Positions 54,073 through 62,585 of a stretch of DNA of 64,000 nt are shown one piece after another; position 1 is the stretch's first letter, and every line of letters begins with the position of its first letter. The notes beneath the pieces are model-generated. The model did not search any database. It was given only the letters and a program-made list of their open reading frames with translations, and was not told the origin of the DNA. Made by a program: the position numbers and the translations under genes. The stretch is from Candidatus Lutibacillus vidarii (GTDB lineage: Bacteria > Actinomycetota > Actinomycetes > Actinomycetales > Dermatophilaceae), in NCBI GenBank assembly GCA_016717165.1, contig JADKGA010000002.1, positions 1,612,001 through 1,676,000 of the forward strand, written 5' to 3'.

Positions 54073-54867
54073 ATGCGTCAGTACCTCGACCTCCTCGACC
54101 ACGTGCTCACCACCGGGGTGGCCAAGCACGACCGCACCGGCACGGGCACGGTGAGCACCTTCGGGTACCAGATGCGCTTCGACCTCGGCGCCGGCTTCCC
54201 CGTCCTGACGACCAAGCGCCTACACCTGCGCTCGATCATCGGCGAGCTCATCTGGTTCCTCCGCGGCGACACCAATATCGGCTGGCTCAACGAGCACGGC
54301 ATCTCGATCTGGGACGAATGGGCCGACGCGGCCGGCGACCTCGGGCCGGTCTACGGCCACCAGTGGCGCAGCTGGCCCACCCCGGACGGGCGCACCGTGG
54401 ACCAGATCGCCGCCGTCGTCGAGTCGATCCGCACCAACCCGGACTCGCGGCGCCATATCGTCAGCGCCTGGAATGTCGCCGATGTCGACAAGATGGCGCT
54501 CCCCCCGTGCCACACGATGTTCCAGTTCTATGTCGCCGACGGCCGACTCTCCTGCCAGCTCTACCAGCGCTCGGCCGACGTCTTCCTCGGGGTGCCCTTC
54601 AATATCGCGTCCTACGCCCTGCTGACCCACCTCGTCGCCCAGGTGACCGACCTGCAGCCCGGCGAGTTCGTCCACACCCTCGGCGACGCCCACCTCTACG
54701 TCAACCACCTCGACCAGGCCCGGCTCCAGCTGAGCCGCGAGCCGATGGCGTTGCCGACCCTGCGCCTCAACCCGGCCCGGCGGGCACTGGACGAGTTCGA
54801 GATCGAGGACATCGAGCTCGTCGGGTACCTCGCCCACCCCTCGATCAAGGCCCCGATCGCGGTATGA
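54073..54867 (+). CDS. thyA: Thymidylate synthase
   Basis: ThyA methylates dUMP to dTMP using methylenetetrahydrofolate. The nucleophile C146 lies in [12 protein letters not shown]; the N-terminal [16 protein letters not shown] and [22 protein letters not shown] segments are all typical. The 264-residue length is normal. The start is ATG 54073. It overlaps folA by four bases, so dTMP synthesis and folate recycling are coupled. Confidence 0.96.
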   Translation: MRQYLDLLDHVLTTGVAKHDRTGTGTVSTFGYQMRFDLGAGFPVLTTKRLHLRSIIGELIWFLRGDTNIGWLNEHGISIWDEWADAAGDLGPVYGHQWRSWPTPDGRTVDQIAAVVESIRTNPDSRRHIVSAWNVADVDKMALPPCHTMFQFYVADGRLSCQLYQRSADVFLGVPFNIASYALLTHLVAQVTDLQPGEFVHTLGDAHLYVNHLDQARLQLSREPMALPTLRLNPARRALDEFEIEDIELVGYLAHPSIKAPIAV

Positions 54868-55349
54868 CGCGGGTCGTCCTCATCGCCGCCGTGGCCCGCA
54901 ACGGGGTCATCGGCAACGGCCCGGACATCCCGTGGACTCTGCCCGGTGACCTGGCCCGGTTCAAGCGCCTCACCATGGGCCACCCCGTGGTCATGGGCCG
55001 GCTCACCTTCGACTCGATCGGCCGGCCGCTGCCGGGGCGGCGCACCCTCGTCGTCACCCGCCAGGTCGGCTGGAGCCACGCCGACGTCGAGGTCGCCCAT
55101 TCGGTCCCCGAGGCGCTCACCCTCGCCGGGCCGGCACCGGTCGTCTTCGTCGCCGGGGGCGGGCAGGTGTATGCCGAGGCGATGCCCCTGGCCACCGACC
55201 TGATGATCACCGAGGTGCCGCTCGAGCCCGACGGCGATATCACCTTCCCGCCGATCGACCCCGCGCTCTGGCGCGAGGCCAGCCGAGAGGACCTCGCCGA
55301 CCGGTCGTATGTCGACTACGTCCGCGGCGCGGACAGTCAGGCGTCGTAG
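54864..55349 (+). CDS. folA: Dihydrofolate reductase
   Basis: The 161-residue protein has the N-terminal [48 protein letters not shown] and [21 protein letters not shown] that match DHFR. It regenerates tetrahydrofolate consumed by ThyA. ATG 54864 overlaps the thyA stop (ATGA). It is convergent with paaE, which begins 12 bases inside folA (55337). Confidence 0.95.
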   Translation: MTRVVLIAAVARNGVIGNGPDIPWTLPGDLARFKRLTMGHPVVMGRLTFDSIGRPLPGRRTLVVTRQVGWSHADVEVAHSVPEALTLAGPAPVVFVAGGGQVYAEAMPLATDLMITEVPLEPDGDITFPPIDPALWREASREDLADRSYVDYVRGADSQAS

Positions 55350-56435
55350 TCCAAGGTGACCCGGTCGGTGACCGGGTGCGCCTGGCAGGCCAGGACGATC
55401 CCCTTGGCGATCTCGTCCGGCTCCAGGGCGTAGTTCTTCGTCATGGTCACCTCGCCGTCGACGACCCGGGCGCGGCAGGTGCCGCACATGCCGCCGGTGC
55501 ACGAGTACGGCGCATCCGGCCGGGCCCGCAGCGTCGCGGCGAGGATCGACTCGGCCTTCGTCGGCATCTCGACCACGGTCCGGCGCCCGTCGAGGGTCAC
55601 CGTGACGACCGCCTCCGGTGGCGCGGAGGTGTCGACGACGACGGAGGGACCGGAGTCCTCGGCGTGGAAGATCTCGTGGTGGACGTGCGCGGCATCCGCC
55701 CCGACCTCGGCGAGCACCTCCTGCGCGGCCTCGACCATGCCCAGTGGGCCGCAGAGGTACCACTCGTCGACGGTCGCCGGCGGGATGACGACCTCGAGGA
55801 TCCGCCGGATCCGGTCCGCGTCGAGGCGCCCGGAGAAGAGCTCGGCGTCCTGCTCCTCCCGGGAGAGCACCGTGACGAGGTGGAAGCGCGCGGGGTACCG
55901 GTTCTTGAGGTCCTCGAGCTCCTCGAGGAACATGATCGACTCGGCGTTGCGGTTGCCGAAGACGAGGGTGACCCGCGAGAGCGGCTCGCGGCCCAGGGCC
56001 GAACCGATGAGCGAGAGCACCGGGGTGATCCCGGAGCCGGCCGCGAAGGCGACATGGTGGCGGGTCAGGCTCGGGCCGCGCCGGGCAGGTGAAGGTCCCC
56101 ACAGGAGGCATCACCTCGAGCTCGTCCCCCACCTCCAGCTGCTCGGTGAGGTATGTCGACATCAGGCCACCGGGCACATGGGCAACGGCGACCCGCAGCG
56201 TCGGGACGACGTCACCGTCCCGCGGCACCGCGCAGATCGAGTAGGACCGCCGGACCTCCTCGCCGTCGACGATCCGGCGCACGGTGAGATGCTGACCCGG
56301 CTGGTAGCGGTACTCCTCAGCCAGCTCCGGCGGGCAGGTGAAGCTCACCGCCCGGGCGTGCGGGGTGAGCTGCTCGATCGCGCTGACGACCAGCGGGTGG
56401 AAGGAGGCGCGCACCCGGCGCGGGGTCTGGATCAT
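55337..56435 (-). pseudogene. paaE: Phenylacetyl-CoA epoxidase reductase subunit PaaE, one-base frameshift
   Basis: PaaE passes electrons from NADPH to the PaaA di-iron site. The first part (MIQTPRRVRASFHPLVV... YQPGQHLTVRR... RSYSIC... GTFTCPARP) and the second part in another frame (HHVAFAAGSGITPVLSLIGSAL... through the ferredoxin cluster CTGGMCGTCRARV... ALEPDEIAKGIVLACQAHP) together make one complete protein. The frames join if one base is dropped from the short G run near 56070 (reading RPSLTRHH). ATG 56433-56435 has AAGGTG upstream. It is either a sequencing error or a recent loss; all domains are otherwise intact. Confidence 0.88.
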
Positions 56436-56492
56436 CGAGGTCACCTTGGGCTCGCAGTCATCGGGTCGGCGTCGACGCGGAAGGTCGCCGGG

Positions 56493-56999
56493 TCAGAGGG
56501 GCTTGAACTCGTCGAAGGGCTCGCGGCAGTCCCGGCAGCGCCGCAGCGCCTTGCACGCCGTCGAGCCGAAGGCGGCCAGCTCCTCGGTGTCGAGGGAGCC
56601 GCACCGCGGACAGGCCACCTGGCGCACCGCCAGCCCGACATCGACCGGGCCGGTGGTCCTCGGGTGGCCGACCTCGGCGGGCGGGGCGATGCCGAAATTT
56701 CGTAGCGCCATACGACCGCGGGTGGAGATCCAGTCCGTCGACCAGGGCGGGGAGAGGACGGTCTCGACCCGCGCGGTGTACCCGTGCCGACGGGCGACCG
56801 ACTCGATCTCGGCGGCGATCGCCTCCATCGCGGGGCAGCCGGAGTAGGTCGGGGTGAGCCGGACGACGATCTCGCCGCCGGGCTCGTCCACCTCGACCGC
56901 ACGGATCATCCCGAGGTCGTCCAAGGTGATGACCGGGATCTCGGGGTCCGGGATGGCCCGGACCGCGAGCTCGACGACCGAGATGGTCATGACGCTCAC
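56493..56999 (-). CDS. paaD: Phenylacetyl-CoA epoxidase subunit PaaD
   Basis: The 168-residue protein has an N-terminal MIP18/DUF59 domain (RAIPDPEIPVITLDDLGMIRAVEV... LTPTYSGCPAMEAIA) and a C-terminal zinc-ribbon-like cysteine set (CPRCGSLDTEEL... CKALRRCRDCREPF). It is thought to help Fe-S maturation of the complex. GTG 56997-56999 overlaps the paaC stop (GTGA); ATG 56988-56990 is an alternative. It lies between paaC and paaE in the operon. Confidence 0.93.
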   Translation of the reverse strand: MSVMTISVVELAVRAIPDPEIPVITLDDLGMIRAVEVDEPGGEIVVRLTPTYSGCPAMEAIAAEIESVARRHGYTARVETVLSPPWSTDWISTRGRMALRNFGIAPPAEVGHPRTTGPVDVGLAVRQVACPRCGSLDTEELAAFGSTACKALRRCRDCREPFDEFKPL

Positions 57000-57784
57000 C
57001 ACGTGGCTCCCGGGTGGGAGCGCGCGACATGCTGCAGCTCGGCGAGGAGGTAGCCCATCGCCTCGGAGTGCACACCCCGACGCCCACCCGAGCTCGACCA
57101 GGTCGGCGCCGCCGGTGGCTCGAGGGTGGCCTCGCCGAGCACCGCGCCGATCCGGGCCCGCACTGGCGCCAGCAGCGCGGACGGCAGGGTGCCCAGACCC
57201 GAGTCGGCCGCCGCGATGCTGATCTCGTCGTCGGTGAACAGCTCACCGACATACGGGGCCACCCACCACAGCGCGAGCTGGGCCCGCTCGTGGGACTCGG
57301 TCGTCCCGTCACCGAGCCGGACCACCCAGGTCGCCGCATGGGTGACGTGGTACGCGGCCTCCTTGACCGCCTTGGCGGCGATCCCGGCGAGGGTCTGGTC
57401 GGTCGACGCGGCGAGCCGGGTGTAGAGCTCGTGCTGGTAGGTCGCGAACCACAGCATCCGGACCATCTCGCGGCCGAAGTCGCCGCGGGGCTGCTCGACG
57501 AGATGGACATTGCGGAACTCGCGCTCGTCGCGCAGCATCGCGTAGTCGTCCTCGCAGCGCCCGGTGCCGTCCAGCTCGCCGGCCCGGGTGTAGAGCCGGC
57601 GGGCCTGCCCGATGAGGTCGAGCGCGACATTGCCCAGGGCCATGTCCTCCTCGACCTGCGGGGAGCGGCTCACCCACTCGCCGAGCCGCTGCGCGTAGAC
57701 GAGCGCGTCGTCGGCCAGGCCGAGCAGGTATGCCGCGGCGAGCTCGCCGTCGAGGCCCTGCCGAGAACGTCCTGGGGTGTTCAT
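56996..57784 (-). CDS. paaC: Phenylacetyl-CoA epoxidase structural subunit PaaC
   Basis: The 262-residue ferritin-like protein lacks the full di-iron ligand set and serves as structural partner of PaaA. Family segments seen are YLLGLADDALVYAQRLGEWV, EEDMALGNVALDLIGQARRLY, MLWFATYQHELYTRL and KAVKEAAYHVTHAATWVVRLGDGT. ATG 57782-57784 lies in a 22-bp repeat and overlaps the stop of an 18-codon mini-frame between paaB and paaC. Confidence 0.94.
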   Translation of the reverse strand: MNTPGRSRQGLDGELAAAYLLGLADDALVYAQRLGEWVSRSPQVEEDMALGNVALDLIGQARRLYTRAGELDGTGRCEDDYAMLRDEREFRNVHLVEQPRGDFGREMVRMLWFATYQHELYTRLAASTDQTLAGIAAKAVKEAAYHVTHAATWVVRLGDGTTESHERAQLALWWVAPYVGELFTDDEISIAAADSGLGTLPSALLAPVRARIGAVLGEATLEPPAAPTWSSSGGRRGVHSEAMGYLLAELQHVARSHPGATW

Positions 57785-57837
57785 CGGGGCCCCCGGGACG
57801 TATCGAAGCGGAGCGGAGAACGTCCTGGGGTGCTCAT
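57763..57837. repeat. Duplicated paaC start region with 18-codon mini-ORF
   Basis: GAGAACGTCCTGGGGTG is followed by TTCAT or CTCAT at 57763-57784 and 57816-57837. On the minus strand each copy carries an ATG that overlaps the preceding stop. The first ATG (57835-57837) overlaps the paaB stop and opens [18 protein letters not shown], whose stop overlaps the true paaC ATG (MNTPGRS...). It is therefore a 53-base partial duplication that keeps the stop-start coupling. Confidence 0.8.
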
Positions 57838-58145
57838 AGGTACTCGACGTCCTCGGGCACCTCGTAGAAGGTCGGGTGCCGGTACACCTTGTCGGCGGCG
57901 GGGTCGAAGAAGGAGTCCCGTTCGTCCGGGCTGCTCGCGGTGATATCCGATGCGCGGACCACCCAGAGCGAGACGCCCTCTTGACGCCGGGTGTAGAGAT
58001 CGCGGGCGTTCTGCAGGGCGAGCTGGGCGTCCGGGGCGTGCAGCGAGCCGGCGTGGACGTGGGACAGCCCGCGCTTGGCGCGGACGAAGACCTCCCACAA
58101 CGGCCAGCCGCGCTCCGACATACCGGCAGCCGGGTCGGTGCTCAT
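57834..58145 (-). CDS. paaB: Phenylacetyl-CoA epoxidase subunit PaaB
   Basis: The 103-residue protein has [41 protein letters not shown], the PaaB signature, and a C-terminus [18 protein letters not shown]. It bridges PaaA-PaaC dimers in the epoxidase. ATG 58143-58145 overlaps the paaA stop (ATGA). Its stop overlaps the ATG of the mini-ORF before paaC. Confidence 0.94.
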   Translation of the reverse strand: MSTDPAAGMSERGWPLWEVFVRAKRGLSHVHAGSLHAPDAQLALQNARDLYTRRQEGVSLWVVRASDITASSPDERDSFFDPAADKVYRHPTFYEVPEDVEYL

Positions 58146-59212
58146 GCCGCGTTCCCTTCCTTCTCCCGCGCCGACGCCGCGCGCCGGGCTGCCTTGTCGG
58201 CATACGCCATCGCTGCCTCCCGGACCCAGGCGCCCTCGTCGTGGGCGCGGATCTTGTGGGCGATCCGCTGGGCGTTGCACGGCCCGTTGCCGCGCAGCAC
58301 CGCCCAGAACTCGTCCCAGTCGATCTCGCCGAACTCCCAGTGCCCGCTCTGCTCGTTCCACCGCAGGTCCGGGTCGGGCAAGGTGACGCCGATCCGCTGG
58401 GCCTGCGGGACGGTCATGTCGACGAAGCGCTGGCGCAGCTCGTCGTTGGCGAACCGCTTGATGCCCCAGGCCATCGACTGCGCGGTGTGGCCACCCTCGA
58501 TCGCGTGCTCGCCGGTGTCGCGCGGGCCGAACATCATCAGCGCGGGCCACCAGAACCGGTTGACGGCGTCCTGGGCCATCGCCTGCTGGGCCGGGGTGCC
58601 ACGCATGAGGGTCCAGAGGATCTCGAAGCCCTGCCGCTGGTGGAAGGACTCCTCCTTGCAGATCCGGATCATCGCCCGGCTGTACGGGCCGTAGGAGCAG
58701 CGGCACAGGGCGACCTGGTTCATGATCGCGGCGCCGTCGACGAGCCAGCCGATCGCGCCATTGTCGGCCCAGGTCAGCGCCGGGTAGTTGAAGATCGTCG
58801 AGTACTTCTGCTTGCCCGCGTGGAGCTTGTCCATCAGCTCGGAGCGGTCGACGCCGAGGGTCTCTGCGGCGCTGTACAGGTAGAGCCCGTGTCCGGCCTC
58901 GTCCTGGACCTTGGCGAGCAGGATCGCCTTGCGGCGCAGCGACGGCGCGCGGGTGATCCAGTTGCCCTCCGGCTGCATCCCGATGATCTCGGAGTGCGCG
59001 TGCTGGGCGATCTGGCGGATCAGGGTCTGCCGGTAGCCCTCCGGCATGACATCGCGCGGCTCGACCTTCTGGTCCGCGGCGATGATCGCCTCGAAGCTGT
59101 CGAGCAGCTCGGAGTTGGCCTGGGCGCTCGCCGCGACGGCATCGGCATACATGCTCGTCTCGGCGGCGTTGAGCGGGGCCCGGTCGGGGTCGCCGAAGTC
59201 GTTCCCATACAT
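58142..59212 (-). CDS. paaA: Phenylacetyl-CoA epoxidase catalytic subunit PaaA
   Basis: The 356-residue di-iron oxygenase epoxidises phenylacetyl-CoA to the ring-1,2-epoxide. The helical metal motifs are QDEAGHG and [12 protein letters not shown], with family segments [40 protein letters not shown] and [19 protein letters not shown]. The start is ATG 59210-59212. It is first in paaABCDE, transcribed away from azlC. The remaining pathway genes (paaK, paaZ, paaFGHIJ) are not in the window. Confidence 0.96.
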   Translation of the reverse strand: MYGNDFGDPDRAPLNAAETSMYADAVAASAQANSELLDSFEAIIAADQKVEPRDVMPEGYRQTLIRQIAQHAHSEIIGMQPEGNWITRAPSLRRKAILLAKVQDEAGHGLYLYSAAETLGVDRSELMDKLHAGKQKYSTIFNYPALTWADNGAIGWLVDGAAIMNQVALCRCSYGPYSRAMIRICKEESFHQRQGFEILWTLMRGTPAQQAMAQDAVNRFWWPALMMFGPRDTGEHAIEGGHTAQSMAWGIKRFANDELRQRFVDMTVPQAQRIGVTLPDPDLRWNEQSGHWEFGEIDWDEFWAVLRGNGPCNAQRIAHKIRAHDEGAWVREAAMAYADKAARRAASAREKEGNAA

Positions 59213-59280
59213 GGCTTCAGTATGTCGTCCGGGTGCCGGGCGGGCTACGCGACGCGGCTCACCGACTGCGACGATGAGGT

Positions 59281-60015
59281 ATGCCGTCCCAGGCCCGTGG
59301 CGCCGCCGACTCCGACCGCGGGGGCCCCGAGCCGCTGTCGCCGGGGCGGCGCGCCGAGGTGCTGCGCCAGTCGCTCTCGGTCGGCATCGCCACCGGCGCC
59401 TACGGCATCTCCTTCGGGGCGCTCTCGGTCGCGGCCGGGCTGTCGGTGCTGCAGACCCAGGCCCTGTCCGCTCTGATGTTCACCGGGGGCTCGCAGTTCG
59501 CCTTCGTCGGAGTCGTCGCCGCAGGTGGCGCCGGGTCGGCGGCAATCGCGACGGCGACCCTGCTCGGCATTCGCAACGGGCTCTACGGGCTGCAGGTGAC
59601 GACCTGGCTCGGCGCTCGCGGGCTGCGCCGGGCCGCCGCGGCCCAGCTGACCATCGACGAGTCGACCGCGGTGGGCATGGTCCAGCCCGAACCGTCCGGT
59701 CGACGGCTCGGCTTCTGGACGACCGGGCTCGCCGTCTTCGTCTTCTGGAATGCCGCGACCCTGCTCGGGGCGATCGTCGGCAATGCGCTGGGCGACCCAA
59801 AGCAGTGGGGTCTGGACGCCGCGGCGGCGGCCGCCTTCCTCGGGCTGCTCTGGCCCCGACTGCGCTCCGGCGAGGCCGCCGGGGTCGCCGCAGCGGCCGC
59901 CCTCGTCGCGGTTCTCGTCGCGCCGCACGCGCCAGCGGGCATCCCGGTCATCGTCGCCTCGCTCGTGGCGGTCGTCGTCGGGCTCGCACCTCGCCGGACG
60001 GGGGTGGCGACGTGA
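59281..60015 (+). CDS. azlC: AzlC family amino-acid exporter subunit
   Basis: The 244-residue membrane protein shows [43 protein letters not shown] and [13 protein letters not shown], which match AzlC, the large subunit of a branched-chain amino-acid (azaleucine) efflux system. There are about six or seven hydrophobic helices. The start is ATG 59281. It overlaps azlD by four bases. Divergent from paaA across 68 bases. Confidence 0.88.
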   Translation: MPSQARGAADSDRGGPEPLSPGRRAEVLRQSLSVGIATGAYGISFGALSVAAGLSVLQTQALSALMFTGGSQFAFVGVVAAGGAGSAAIATATLLGIRNGLYGLQVTTWLGARGLRRAAAAQLTIDESTAVGMVQPEPSGRRLGFWTTGLAVFVFWNAATLLGAIVGNALGDPKQWGLDAAAAAAFLGLLWPRLRSGEAAGVAAAAALVAVLVAPHAPAGIPVIVASLVAVVVGLAPRRTGVAT

Positions 60016-60326
60016 GCCTGTGGACCGCGGTCCTGCTCGCCTCGGCCGCCGCCTTCGCGACGAAGTATGCCGGGCACGTCGTTCCCGGCCACTGGCTCGA
60101 GGGGCCGCGGATCTCCCGGGTCATGGCGCTGATGCCGATCGCGCTGCTCGCCGCCCTCGACGCGGTGCAGACCGTGGCCGGTCCGGGCGGTAGGCCGGTA
60201 GTCGACTCCCGGCTCGCTGCCCTCGTCGTCGCCGCGGTGGCCCTGCGGGTGCGGGCGCCATACATCGTGGTCGTCATCGCGGGAGCCGCGACGGCAGCCG
60301 GGCTGCGCGCCCTCGGACTGCCCTGA
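60012..60326 (+). CDS. azlD: AzlD family amino-acid exporter small subunit
   Basis: The 104-residue protein has three or four hydrophobic segments (WTAVLLASAAAFATKYAGHVV; VMALMPIALLAALDAVQTV; LAALVVAAVALRVRAPYIVVVIAGAATAAGLRAL), typical of AzlD, the partner of AzlC. GTG 60012 overlaps the azlC stop (GTGA). It is last in the two-gene unit. Confidence 0.86.
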   Translation: MSLWTAVLLASAAAFATKYAGHVVPGHWLEGPRISRVMALMPIALLAALDAVQTVAGPGGRPVVDSRLAALVVAAVALRVRAPYIVVVIAGAATAAGLRALGLP

Positions 60327-60447
60327 CCCGACACACTCCCGCGGTGGCCGGGTGGGCACCTTCTCATGCGGTGGTGCTCACCACCGCGCACCGCCGCGCC
60401 TCACCGCCCCTCGGCGCCCTCGCCGCCCCCTCACCGCCGCGCCTCAC

Positions 60448-60515
60448 CGAGAGATGGCAAATGGCTGGTATGGCGGGGCCAGACCAGCCGGATTCCAGCC
60501 ATTTGCCATCTCTCG
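60448..60515. repeat. Long inverted repeat between azlD and the DinB-like gene
   Basis: 21-base arms (60448-60468, core GATGGCAAATGGCTGG, and 60495-60515) are perfect complements around a 26-base loop. A second pairing, GGCTGGT (60463-60469) with ACCAGCC (60483-60489), would compete with the main stem. Just upstream, an 18-base word CACCGCCGCGCCTCACCG is repeated at 60389 and 60432. It may be an azlCD terminator or a dispersed palindromic repeat. Confidence 0.8.
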
Positions 60516-60554
60516 ACGCAGACCTGGCCCTGCGCACTCGACTACCGTGAACGG

Positions 60555-61094
60555 ATGGCCGACCCGACGACCCAGAAGAGCGACCCGCCACTGGCCGCCG
60601 ACGAGGTGACGATGCTGCGGGCCTTCCTCGACTTCTACCGCGCGACGGTGCGCCGCCAGGCCGAGGGCCTGACGCCCGAGCAGCTCGCGACCCCGCTGGC
60701 ACCGGCGATCATGACGCTCGGCGGGATGCTCAAGCACCTCGCCCTGGTCGAGGAGAGCTGGTTCCTCCGGTACCTCGAGGGTCAGGAGCTGTCCGAGCCC
60801 TGGGTAGGCGTGGACTGGGACACCGACCCGGACTGGGAGTGGCACTCCGCCGCAGCGGACCCGCCGGAGGAGCTCTTCGCGCTCTACGACCGGGCCATCG
60901 CTGTGGCCAATGACTGCACCGACCGGGCGCTCGCCAAGGCGGGTCTGGACACCCCATCGGTGCGGCCGTCCCGTCGCGAGGGGGTGCCCTTCACGCTGCG
61001 GTGGATCCTCGTCCACCTCATCGAGGAGTATGCGCGGCACGCCGGCCACGCCGATCTCATCCGGGAGAGCATCGACGGCCAGGTCGACCTGTAG
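60555..61094 (+). CDS. DinB family protein (DUF664 type)
   Basis: The 179-residue helical protein has MLRAFLDFYRATVRRQAEGLTPEQLATPL... LGGMLKHLALVEESWFLRYL and LRWILVHLIEEYARHAGHADLIRESIDG, the DinB-like metal site with His in KHLALVE and HAGHADL. Relatives include mycothiol- or bacillithiol-dependent transferases; the substrate here is unknown. The start is ATG 60555. The stop is followed directly by the G-rich block at 61104-61250. Confidence 0.86.
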   Translation: MADPTTQKSDPPLAADEVTMLRAFLDFYRATVRRQAEGLTPEQLATPLAPAIMTLGGMLKHLALVEESWFLRYLEGQELSEPWVGVDWDTDPDWEWHSAAADPPEELFALYDRAIAVANDCTDRALAKAGLDTPSVRPSRREGVPFTLRWILVHLIEEYARHAGHADLIRESIDGQVDL

Positions 61095-61103
61095 ACCGAG
61101 CTC

Positions 61104-61250
61104 CCCCCCCGCGCCGGGCCGCGGCCGGGGGGGGGGGGGGGGGCCGGGGGGGGGGGGCCCGGGGGCGCCCCCCCCGGGGGGGGGGGGGGCGCCCGGGCGG
61201 GGGCGGGCGGGGGGGGGCGGGGGGGGGGGGCCCCGCCGGGGGCGCCCGCG
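61104..61250. other. Near-homopolymer G block, probable sequence artefact
   Basis: About 145 bases are almost entirely G with scattered C runs and no A or T, between the DinB-like gene and dapB. Both neighbouring coding sequences end normally outside it. This looks like a low-quality or poly-G sequencing/assembly artefact rather than real intergenic DNA. Confidence 0.75.
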
Positions 61251-61253
61251 GCC

Positions 61254-62021
61254 TCAGCCCAGGCCGAGGTAGTGCTCCAGGCCTACGGTGACGCCGGGGT
61301 GGGCCGCGACCCCGCGAACGCCGGCGAGGACGCCGGGCATGAAGCTGGCGCGGTCGAAGGAGTCGTGCCGGATCGTCAGCTGCTCCCCCACGCCACCGAA
61401 GAGCACCTCCTGGTGGGCGACCAGCCCGCGGAGCCGGACCGCGTGGACGTGGACGCCGTCGACCTTCGCCCCGCGGGCACCGTCCAGGTCCTGTGTCGTT
61501 GCATCCGGTATGCCGCCCAGCCCGGCCTCGGCGCGCGCCGCGGCGACGAGCCGGGCGGTCCGGGCCGCCGTACCCGACGGCGCGTCGACCTTGTCCGGGT
61601 GGTGCAGCTCGACGACCTCGACGGACTCGTAGAACCGGGCCGCCTGCTGCGCGAAGCGCATCATGAGGATCGCCCCGATCGCGAAGTTCGGCGCGATGAG
61701 GACGCCGACACCACCGCCGGTGCGAGCCTGCGGCGCCGCGGCGACCTGGGCGCGCAGCGCGTCGAGGCGGGCGTCGTCCCAGCCCGTCGTCCCGACGACG
61801 ACGTGGACGCCCTGGGCCACGCATGCGGCGACATTGCCCGGCGAGGCGCTGGGCACCGAGAACTCCACGACGACATCGGCGCCGCCGAGGTCACCGAGGT
61901 CGTCGCCGACGTCATACCGGCCGACCAGGCGCAGCCCGTCCGCGGCCGCAACCGCCTGGCACACCTGCGAACCCATCCGGCCCGCCGCGCCGATCACCGC
62001 CACGTCATACGTCTCGCTCAC
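61254..62021 (-). CDS. dapB: 4-hydroxy-tetrahydrodipicolinate reductase
   Basis: DapB reduces the DapA product with NAD(P)H. Seen are the nucleotide-binding GAAGRMGSQV, VVVGTTGWDD, APNFAIGAILMM, and catalytic ELHHPDKVDAPSGTA. The normal ending GVTVGLEHYLGLG shows the gene is complete despite the adjacent G block. The start is GTG 62019-62021 (VSETYDVAVIGAAG); the frame upstream adds seven unlikely residues. Length is 255 residues. Confidence 0.95.
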   Translation of the reverse strand: MSETYDVAVIGAAGRMGSQVCQAVAAADGLRLVGRYDVGDDLGDLGGADVVVEFSVPSASPGNVAACVAQGVHVVVGTTGWDDARLDALRAQVAAAPQARTGGGVGVLIAPNFAIGAILMMRFAQQAARFYESVEVVELHHPDKVDAPSGTAARTARLVAAARAEAGLGGIPDATTQDLDGARGAKVDGVHVHAVRLRGLVAHQEVLFGGVGEQLTIRHDSFDRASFMPGVLAGVRGVAAHPGVTVGLEHYLGLG

Positions 62022-62059
62022 CGGGCCAGCGTAGCCAGCCACCCCCTAGAGTGGCGCCC

Positions 62060-62527
62060 ATGTCCGCTCGGCCGCCGGTGACCCCGCCCGGGACCGCGCC
62101 CCCCACTCCCGAGCAGGTCAACGCGATGGTCGCGGCGCAGTTCCCCGGCATCCGCAACCGCTGCGACGCCCTCGGCCCCGACTGGGCGGTGGCCCGGCGG
62201 GAGGTGGCGCCGGCCGACATCCGCCCCGGCGGGTACATCAGCGGCCCGGCCCAGTTCGCCCTCGCCGATGTCGCCATGTGGTTCCTCTCCTTCGCCGTCA
62301 TCGGCCGGATCGAGCCGATGGCGCTGACCTCGGAGCTGTCGATCCGGTTCCTCCGGCCGGCCCAGGGCCGAGTGCTTTGGGCTCGCGCGGCCCTGGAGTC
62401 CGCGGGTCGGCGCCAGATCGTCGCCAGCGTGCGGATCTGGGTCGACGACCGCGAGGACGCGCCGTGCTCAGTCGCGCAGGGCACCTATGTCATCCCGAGG
62501 GAGGGGACGGGACCTCTTCCCGTATGA
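62060..62527 (+). CDS. PaaI-type hotdog-fold thioesterase
   Basis: The 155-residue protein has RPGGYISGPAQFALADVAMWFLSFAVIGRIEPMALTSELSIRFLRPAQG, which follows the PaaI/acyl-CoA thioesterase hotdog pattern (GG...G...D/E in the central helix). An acyl-CoA substrate is likely. The start is ATG 62060, divergent from dapB across 38 bases. It is close to, but not in, the paa operon. Confidence 0.82.
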   Translation: MSARPPVTPPGTAPPTPEQVNAMVAAQFPGIRNRCDALGPDWAVARREVAPADIRPGGYISGPAQFALADVAMWFLSFAVIGRIEPMALTSELSIRFLRPAQGRVLWARAALESAGRRQIVASVRIWVDDREDAPCSVAQGTYVIPREGTGPLPV

Positions 62528-62585
62528 CGCCCGCGGTCCGCCGGATAGCCTCACACCGACCGCTTGGCCTTAAGGGGGGCGTCCC

